DNA of 12,087 bases, taken from Lentisphaerota bacterium. GTDB lineage: Bacteria; Verrucomicrobiota; Kiritimatiellia; RFP12; UBA1067. Positions 7,812 through 12,087 of the stretch are shown in pieces. The notes under the pieces are model-generated. The model saw nothing but the letters and a program-made list of their open reading frames with translations, was not told the origin of the DNA and ran no database searches. The first letter of the stretch is position 1. The number at the start of each line of letters is the position of its first letter. The stretch spans positions 1 to 12,087 of the forward strand of contig SUVZ01000081.1 in assembly GCA_015061765.1 (NCBI GenBank), written 5' to 3'. The translations under genes and the position numbers were made by a program.

Positions 7812-8912
7812 ATGAACACAGTACTTCTTGTGACGCACACGGAGTCTTCCGTATTCAGGACAATCGTAGAAAGCATCACCATCCATTCAAGGAAGCAGGG
7901 ATGGGCGCTTCACGTAATCACGGCCGCAGATGCGGCCGAGGCAAAGAGAATATCAAAAGCATGGAATGCCGACGGATGCATTGTCTATGCGGCAAGTCCA
8001 TCCGGAATCGACTGCGGGAAGGTCAGGTGGCCGATGCCGACGGTGTTGATCTCCCCCTCGGGGGAATGTCCGGGATATCCTTTTACGGCACACGACTCAT
8101 GCGTAACCGGACGCATCGCCGCCCGTGAACTCGCAAAACTGGACATGGACAGTTTCGCGTTCGCATCAGAAACGCCGCATCCGTCATGGGCGGAAAAACG
8201 TCTCACAACGTTCAGGGATGCAATCCGCGAATACGGAAGGGACGTCAACATCTTCCCCGGCGGGAATCTAAAAGCTTGGCTCCGGACGCTTCCGAAACGG
8301 TGCGGCATTTTCGCCGCAAACGACAGAATGGCGGAAAAGATTGTCGCCACGGCGAAATCCATCGGTATTGCGATTCCGGATGACATGACCGTGCTTGGAT
8401 GCGATGACGACACGCGCATCTGCGAACATGCCGAAATCTCGATAAGCAGCATCAGGCCCGACTACGTGCAGTGCGCCATGCTTGCCGCAAACATGCTTTC
8501 GTCCGTCATGGAAGGCAAGAAAACCGAAACGTGCCGGATGTTTGGAGATGTCGGCGTCATACACAGGGCCTCCACAAGAGTTACGGCATACAAATCCCCC
8601 GATGTGTCCGCCGCGCTTGAATACATCCGTCTGAATGCGCTGTCAGGGATTTCCGCGTCTGATGTTCTTTCCAGAATGAAAGGGTCCAGGCGATCGGCGG
8701 AAAACGCATTCCGCGCCGCAACCGGCCATTCCATCGTCGAAGAGATTCAAGCGGTGCGCCTTGTCGAGGTCAAACGCCTTCTTTCCAATCCCATGCTGAA
8801 GATAAGCGCGATCGCCGCGAGGGCAGGATACCGTTCCGAGAACTTCCTCACCCGTCTCTTCAAGCGCGAGACGGGCATGACCCCTTCAGAATGGAGACGA
8901 TCCAACACCTGA
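7812..8912 (+). CDS. XylR-like regulator: LacI-type sugar sensor fused to AraC helix-turn-helix
   Basis: 366 residues from ATG at 7812. The frame is open to an earlier ATG at 7752, which would add 20 residues of unlike sequence (MRKIQPPDCAKRS...) running through the -10 element. Starting MNTVLLVTHTE gives the normal first strand of a periplasmic-binding-protein fold. Sensor domain, about 1-255: CGIFAANDRMAEKIV (164-178), IPDDMTVLGCDDD (188-200), ISSIRPD (211-217) and GVIHRAST (248-255), all usual for LacI/XylR sensor domains. Two AraC-type helix-turn-helix units follow: about 278-317 and 328-363, the latter with ISAIAARAGYRSENFLTRLF and FKRETGMTPSEWRR. Length is close to E. coli XylR (about 390). 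It most likely activates or represses the divergent operon in response to a sugar (inference). It lies tail to tail with the mutarotase gene, with 18 bp between stops and no clear intrinsic terminator. Confidence 0.9.
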   Translation: MNTVLLVTHTESSVFRTIVESITIHSRKQGWALHVITAADAAEAKRISKAWNADGCIVYAASPSGIDCGKVRWPMPTVLISPSGECPGYPFTAHDSCVTGRIAARELAKLDMDSFAFASETPHPSWAEKRLTTFRDAIREYGRDVNIFPGGNLKAWLRTLPKRCGIFAANDRMAEKIVATAKSIGIAIPDDMTVLGCDDDTRICEHAEISISSIRPDYVQCAMLAANMLSSVMEGKKTETCRMFGDVGVIHRASTRVTAYKSPDVSAALEYIRLNALSGISASDVLSRMKGSRRSAENAFRAATGHSIVEEIQAVRLVEVKRLLSNPMLKISAIAARAGYRSENFLTRLFKRETGMTPSEWRRSNT

Positions 8913-8930
8913 CGGAACGCCGCCCCGGTT

Positions 8931-9668
8931 TCAGTCCATTCCCTTCATCCAGCGGACAGTCCTTACAAGCGTATGGCTTTCGCCTGGGTTGAGCACATAC
9001 GCCTTTTCCTTCTTCAGCGTTCCATTCTCCACACAGATAAACCTGCGCCAATCATCCGGACCGATCGGAGAGACGTTTCCGGAAAGATGACTTTCGGGAT
9101 TCGGACGCCATACGTAATATCCGTCAGCCCCTTTTTGCGTGAACGCAAATACTCGGCCCTTCACAGGATCCACAAGTCGGCATTCGGACACACACTCACC
9201 TTCAACTGTGCATTTCGTCTGGTCGGAAACCGCAAAATACGGATGCAGGGCTTCCGTGACCGCAAAAGACTCGGTACCGACATTTCTGCCGACCATGGAA
9301 ACCGTGAGGCATTCAGCAAGACGTACCGATACCGTAAGCTCGAATTCATGCGGAAACATGCTGCGCGTCGATTCATCGGACACAAGACGAAACGTCAATT
9401 CTGAATCATGAGCGGAATGCCGCTTTTCTCCGGCAAATCGGAATTCGCAGTAGCGTGCCAAACCGTGTCTGCGCGAATCCGCAAACGGTCCGTGTCCGGC
9501 AAACCAAGGCCAACAGAGCGGCATTCCGCCGGTCCCGCTTTCAGAGACGAAAAACACTTCTTCACCTCCTGCCGGAACATACGAAACAACCCGAGCGCCG
9601 TACGTATCCACACTGACGGTTCCACATAAATTCGTAACGGCTACGATTGCACAGAAGAGAAACGTCAT
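8931..9668 (-). CDS. D-hexose-6-phosphate mutarotase-like (YeaD-type aldose epimerase) protein
   Basis: 245 residues. The aldose-1-epimerase superfamily fold in its YeaD-like branch is shown by YVPAGGEEVFF (30-40), GGMPLCWPWFAGHG (47-60), HGLAR (H68), ALHPYF (H142) and FICVE (E214). The two His and the Glu sit where the catalytic residues of the family are expected, so the enzyme looks intact. Such enzymes interconvert alpha and beta anomers of aldoses, or of hexose 6-phosphates for YeaD. The protein is shorter than YeaD (about 290). Its first 13 or so residues (MTFLFCAIVAVTN) are hydrophobic but carry no basic residue; this may be a poor signal peptide or just the first strand. Last gene of the propeller operon, 24 bp after the previous gene. 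AAGGAG lies only 4 bases before ATG, which is closer than usual. Confidence 0.85.
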   Translation of the reverse strand: MTFLFCAIVAVTNLCGTVSVDTYGARVVSYVPAGGEEVFFVSESGTGGMPLCWPWFAGHGPFADSRRHGLARYCEFRFAGEKRHSAHDSELTFRLVSDESTRSMFPHEFELTVSVRLAECLTVSMVGRNVGTESFAVTEALHPYFAVSDQTKCTVEGECVSECRLVDPVKGRVFAFTQKGADGYYVWRPNPESHLSGNVSPIGPDDWRRFICVENGTLKKEKAYVLNPGESHTLVRTVRWMKGMD

Positions 9669-9672
9669 TTCA

Positions 9673-9678
9673 CTCCTT
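9673..9678 (-). promoter_or_regulatory. Ribosome binding site of the mutarotase-like gene
   Basis: AAGGAG on the minus strand, 4 bases before ATG at 9668, within the 24-bp gap after the propeller gene. The spacing is short, but no other in-frame ATG follows until codon 49, inside the conserved GGMPLCWPW block, so 9668 remains the best start. Confidence 0.6.
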
Positions 9679-9692
9679 CGACGACTCAGACA

Positions 9693-11015
9693 TCATCTTG
9701 GATTGGTGGGATTGAGGACGCCCGGCATCACAGGTGCACCGGGAATGAAAATGAAGAGCTTTGCACGGCGGTCGGATTCACCGATGAAGATCGAACCGTC
9801 CGCCGCAGTCGCCATTGCGTCGAACTGATAGGCGATCTTAGCGTAGTACGGACTGCGGTCCACGCCGAGCACGCCATAATCGACATGTCCTTCGTCATCG
9901 CGGAAGGAGAACAGGCGGCAGACGTTATCCTTCTCGCCGCAGATCGTATAAAATCTACCGTCCTTGCCCATTGTAGCGGCACGGACACGGCGTTCCACAC
10001 GAGGCTTACCCCAGTTGACGAGCCTGCCGAGATTGGGATATGCGGAAAATATGAAGCCGTCCGAAGAGGCGCCGATAAGAGAACCGTCTTCCTTGGCGAA
10101 AAGCTGCTCGATGACGGGAAACGCATTGCACGCCTGAGTCTCCCAATATTCACCGGGGATCCGCATGGATGAAGTCCCGAACTTACCGGTCTTGGGGTCG
10201 AAGAAACGCATGAGCCCGTCGTCACCCGACGTCCACACTTTGCCGTCCGACGCAACCGCAAGCGCGCGCGGAACACCACGCCAGCTGCGCTCGGGCCCGG
10301 GATAGGAGAGCTTCTCCATCCATCTACCGTGGCGGACAATCTTGCCGGATATGACATTGCAGGAGAAGAGCTCCGCGTCTGGATAGGAAATACCATAGAT
10401 AACCGCACCAGCATTGTCCATCACCATCGAATAAACGGAGTTGTTCGGCACGGGGATGCCAAGATCCACGAGTTCTGCAAGAGTGCCGGGAAGATACACG
10501 GCAGCATCGCTCTTGGCGGGATTGTATGCGTAGATGTGACCACCGGCATAGTCCTTGTACTTTGCTTTGATATCTCTCCAAAGCTGGTTTTCAATGGCGC
10601 GGCGGCCTTCCGGCATTTCCCGCGAAAGGCGAAGAAGTTCAATCTCGCTTAACCCCGAACCGATGAAGATACGGCCGTCCTCACCCTGCACCATGCAGTT
10701 GCGAACTCCCTTTTCACCTTTCGGGAGCGCCCCCAAGGGAAACACCTTGTTCACGCGGTAATCCCACACAAACAGATGCGAACTGCGTCCGGTGGTCGCA
10801 CCGTACACCTTGCCGTTGCCGTCATGCGACATGAGCGCGGTGACAGGCGATGAATCCGCCGCAATCTCCGTTGCTCCCGGATACCCGAGATCACGGAAGT
10901 CCAGGCGCTGCGCATCGAAATGCGGATTGACGCACTTCTGCGCAAAAAGACTTCCCGCTACCGCGACCACGGCGACCCCCGCCGCCAATACCAATTTCAA
11001 ATTTCTGCTATTCAT
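9693..11015 (-). CDS. Secreted seven-blade beta-propeller protein
   Basis: 440 residues if started at ATG 11015. In-frame ATGs at 11027 and 11048 would add 4 or 11 residues (MRKEKREMRKE), but these codons lie in or at the edge of the heptad repeat that fills the spacer. Starting at 11015 gives a clean signal peptide: MNSRNLK, a hydrophobic LVLAAGVAVVAVAGSL core, and cleavage at FA-Q. The mature part shows seven blade-like strand sets with a DG[KRS]-[VIF]-x pattern: DGNGKVYGATTG, DGRIFIGSG, AGAVIYGIS, DGKVWTSGDDG, DGSLIGASSDG, DGRFYTICG and DGSIFIGES, often followed by an aromatic strand such as LFVWDYR or LMRFFDPKTG. No catalytic motif is recognised. It could bind sugar or act as a lyase-like propeller. 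It resembles its upstream neighbour in repeat style, suggesting paralogy. It lies in one operon between that gene and the mutarotase. Confidence 0.82.
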   Translation of the reverse strand: MNSRNLKLVLAAGVAVVAVAGSLFAQKCVNPHFDAQRLDFRDLGYPGATEIAADSSPVTALMSHDGNGKVYGATTGRSSHLFVWDYRVNKVFPLGALPKGEKGVRNCMVQGEDGRIFIGSGLSEIELLRLSREMPEGRRAIENQLWRDIKAKYKDYAGGHIYAYNPAKSDAAVYLPGTLAELVDLGIPVPNNSVYSMVMDNAGAVIYGISYPDAELFSCNVISGKIVRHGRWMEKLSYPGPERSWRGVPRALAVASDGKVWTSGDDGLMRFFDPKTGKFGTSSMRIPGEYWETQACNAFPVIEQLFAKEDGSLIGASSDGFIFSAYPNLGRLVNWGKPRVERRVRAATMGKDGRFYTICGEKDNVCRLFSFRDDEGHVDYGVLGVDRSPYYAKIAYQFDAMATAADGSIFIGESDRRAKLFIFIPGAPVMPGVLNPTNPR

Positions 11016-11016
11016 C

Positions 11017-11135
11017 TCTTTTCTCATTTCTCTTTTCTCTTTTCTCATCTCTCATTACTCTTTTCTCATCTCTCATTACTCATCTCTCTTTACTCATCTC
11101 TCTTTACTCATCTCTCTTTACTCATCTCTCATTAC
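11017..11135 (-). repeat. Purine-rich heptad minisatellite, 17 units of GWRAWGA
   Basis: Read on the minus (mRNA-sense) strand, the interval is 17 uninterrupted 7-base units, each fitting GWRAWGA (GTAATGA, GAGATGA, GTAAAGA, GAAAAGA, GAAATGA). The first ten pair into five 14-bp units (11135-11066): three identical GTAAAGAGAGATGA copies flanked by two with GTAATGA. A sixth 14-bp copy lies at 11058-11045 after one extra heptad. The array starts 3 bases after the upstream stop (TGA, 11141-11139) and ends one base before ATG 11015, so it makes up nearly the whole spacer. It holds ATGs at 11125, 11111, 11097, 11083 and 11069. The first four each open a 5-codon ORF (MSKER three times, then MSNER) whose TGA overlaps the next ATG as ATGA; the fifth gives MRKE then TAA. 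There is no GGAG core. Confidence 0.9.
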
Positions 11136-11138
11136 TCT

Positions 11139-12087
11139 TCACTTTTTCTCCGGCTCATACGCAACAAGCCCCATCGAGAACGGCCAGCGACGACCTACCT
11201 TGCCGACAACCTGCTTTTCATCACGTTCTTCGATTGCGCCGACGAAATAGATTTTACCATCCTTCTGCCCTGAACACGCGCCGCCCAAGCCGAAACAAAG
11301 CCGACCTTCTTCGGTTACCATAAGTCCAAGCGGCTCGCGCACCTTCTTCTGAAGATCATAGCGCATCAGATACGAGACCGGCGGGAAGTATCCACCGGCG
11401 AGCTTCGCCTGGAAATTCTCTTCGTCATGCACATCCCAGGAAGTTCCGACATAGTCGAACGATCCCGATGCCGTCGGCGCAAAGTAGATGCGGTGATCGG
11501 GCGAAATCGTGAACGCCAACGTCGCGAAAGGAATCTGGCGCACATTCGTCTCATTCCAATATTGGGGAGCCGTGAGCGGCATGATGTACTCAAACTTTCC
11601 TTCGGGGCCTTTGTGCACATCATACTTGAAGAGCATCGAATTGCCGCCGACTATGCCGTAGGCGCATTTGTCGACAGGATCCCACTCAATTACGCGCCAG
11701 ATGACCTTCCGGTCGATCATGGGCTTGGACATCGTACGCGGAAGGACACGGTTATCGCACTCGAGACGGATATTCGGAAGATCCTCCACCTCATCCGTAC
11801 GCGGATCATAGCGCCATATCCGCGCGACCGGGAATGAACCGTACACACGCCCGAGATCGTCAGCAAAGATCGTGCGGCAGATATCCCAGTCATCCACCTT
11901 GCCGAGGTCACGAGTGTACTTTCCGGAAATGTCGTGCATGTAAAGGTGTCCATCCTCGGCAAGACCGTAGAGGCGCATGTACTTCGGATCCATCACCATC
12001 CCAAGAAGACCGAAATGTCGGCTGATCTTACCCAGCACCTCCACCTTGTCGAGCTTCGGGTTGTAGCGATACCAGAACGCGCCGAGA
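11139..12087 (-). CDS. Beta-propeller protein, N-terminus outside window
   Basis: The frame is open from the right edge to TGA at 11141-11139. A GTG at 12044 could serve as a start, but coding of the same type (FWYRYNPKLDKVEVLG) continues upstream of it to the edge, so the gene is simply truncated. About 316 residues are visible. They hold repeated propeller strands: FWYRYNPKLDKVEVLG, RLYGLAEDGHLYMHDISGKY, GRVYGSFPVARIWRYDPRTD, CAYGIVGGNSMLFKYDVHKG, HRIYFAPTASG followed by SYLMRYDLQKKVREPLG, and GKIYFVGAIEERDE, which is six or so blades. The short C-terminus ends LVAYEPEKK. The style matches the next gene: both have a conserved-looking YW-E-T segment (QYWNET here, EYWETQ there) before a new blade. 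Function is unknown; extracellular location is likely by analogy with the neighbour but the signal peptide is not visible. It precedes the heptad array and propeller gene in one operon. Confidence 0.83.
   Translation of the reverse strand, partial: LGAFWYRYNPKLDKVEVLGKISRHFGLLGMVMDPKYMRLYGLAEDGHLYMHDISGKYTRDLGKVDDWDICRTIFADDLGRVYGSFPVARIWRYDPRTDEVEDLPNIRLECDNRVLPRTMSKPMIDRKVIWRVIEWDPVDKCAYGIVGGNSMLFKYDVHKGPEGKFEYIMPLTAPQYWNETNVRQIPFATLAFTISPDHRIYFAPTASGSFDYVGTSWDVHDEENFQAKLAGGYFPPVSYLMRYDLQKKVREPLGLMVTEEGRLCFGLGGACSGQKDGKIYFVGAIEERDEKQVVGKVGRRWPFSMGLVAYEPEKK

Noticed and set aside
8913..8930. Bidirectional terminator between the convergent regulator and mutarotase genes
   Set aside because: Only 18 bp lie between the stops and no convincing stem with flanking T-runs was found.
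9728..10414. Minus-strand ORF of 228 codons overlapping the propeller gene
   Set aside because: It is in another frame of the same strand, low in complexity (Ser/Arg-rich), and the overlapping frame has seven clear propeller repeats and a signal peptide.
11016..11048. Repeat-encoded extension MRKEKREMRKE as the true N-terminus of the propeller protein
   Set aside because: These codons are the last heptads of the minisatellite, and starting at 11015 gives a normal signal peptide. Not excluded, since the mini-ORF relay could deliver ribosomes to 11048.
11017..11135. CRISPR array
   Set aside because: The units are 7/14 bp and contiguous with no unique spacers, and no cas genes are near.
11139..12044. 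GTG at 12044 as start of the partial propeller gene
   Set aside because: The frame remains open upstream to the edge and encodes the same kind of propeller strand (FWYRYNPKLDKVEVLG), so the start lies outside the window.

Overview
The window looks like carbohydrate-utilisation accessory DNA from a bacterium of the Verrucomicrobiota/Kiritimatiellota/Lentisphaerota (PVC) side, probably gut- or sediment-associated. This is inferred from the protein families: a DUF4838 protein, a GH42/GHL6-like barrel, a tandem beta-helix protein with choice-of-anchor-Q-like ends, a XylR-type regulator and a PF09820-type AAA ATPase. No RNA gene or phylogenetic marker is present, so the taxonomy is provisional. 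Coding density is high. I see no tRNA, rRNA, CRISPR array, insertion sequence or att site, and no gene-free stretch longer than 190 bp.

Layout, left to right. (1) 1-953, minus: N-terminal part of a predicted AAA-ATPase, cut by the window edge, with its own promoter. (2) 954-1143: intergenic, holding that promoter and a perfect 8-bp inverted repeat. (3) 7709-1144, minus: a tight three-gene operon for secreted proteins, namely a glycoside-hydrolase-like TIM barrel (5691-7709), a duplicated beta-helix protein (3294-5678) and a DUF4838 protein (1144-3267), with gaps of 12 and 26 bp. (4) 7710-7811: divergent promoter region. (5) 7812-8912, plus: XylR-like regulator with a sugar-sensor domain fused to an AraC helix-turn-helix. 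(6) 12087-8931, minus: a second operon with a beta-propeller protein cut by the right edge, a complete secreted seven-blade beta-propeller protein, and a D-hexose-6-phosphate-mutarotase-like protein. It converges on the regulator, leaving 18 bp between stops.

Working model (inference): the regulator senses a sugar or uronate and controls the divergent operon, whose exported products bind or cleave a complex glycan. The propeller/mutarotase operon may belong to the same degradation locus. No transporter or SusC/D pair is visible.

Two structures stand out. First, the three transcription-unit-leading genes (starts at 953, 7709 and 7812) have no Shine-Dalgarno. Each instead has an extended -10 (TGnTAYAMT) ending exactly 8 bases before the ATG, a layout expected for leaderless or near-leaderless mRNAs, whereas three operon-internal genes have AAGGAG/AAAGG sites. 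Second, the spacer between the two propeller genes consists almost wholly of 17 consecutive heptads matching GWRAWGA. In the mRNA these form a relay of 4-5-codon mini-ORFs whose stop and next start overlap as ATGA.
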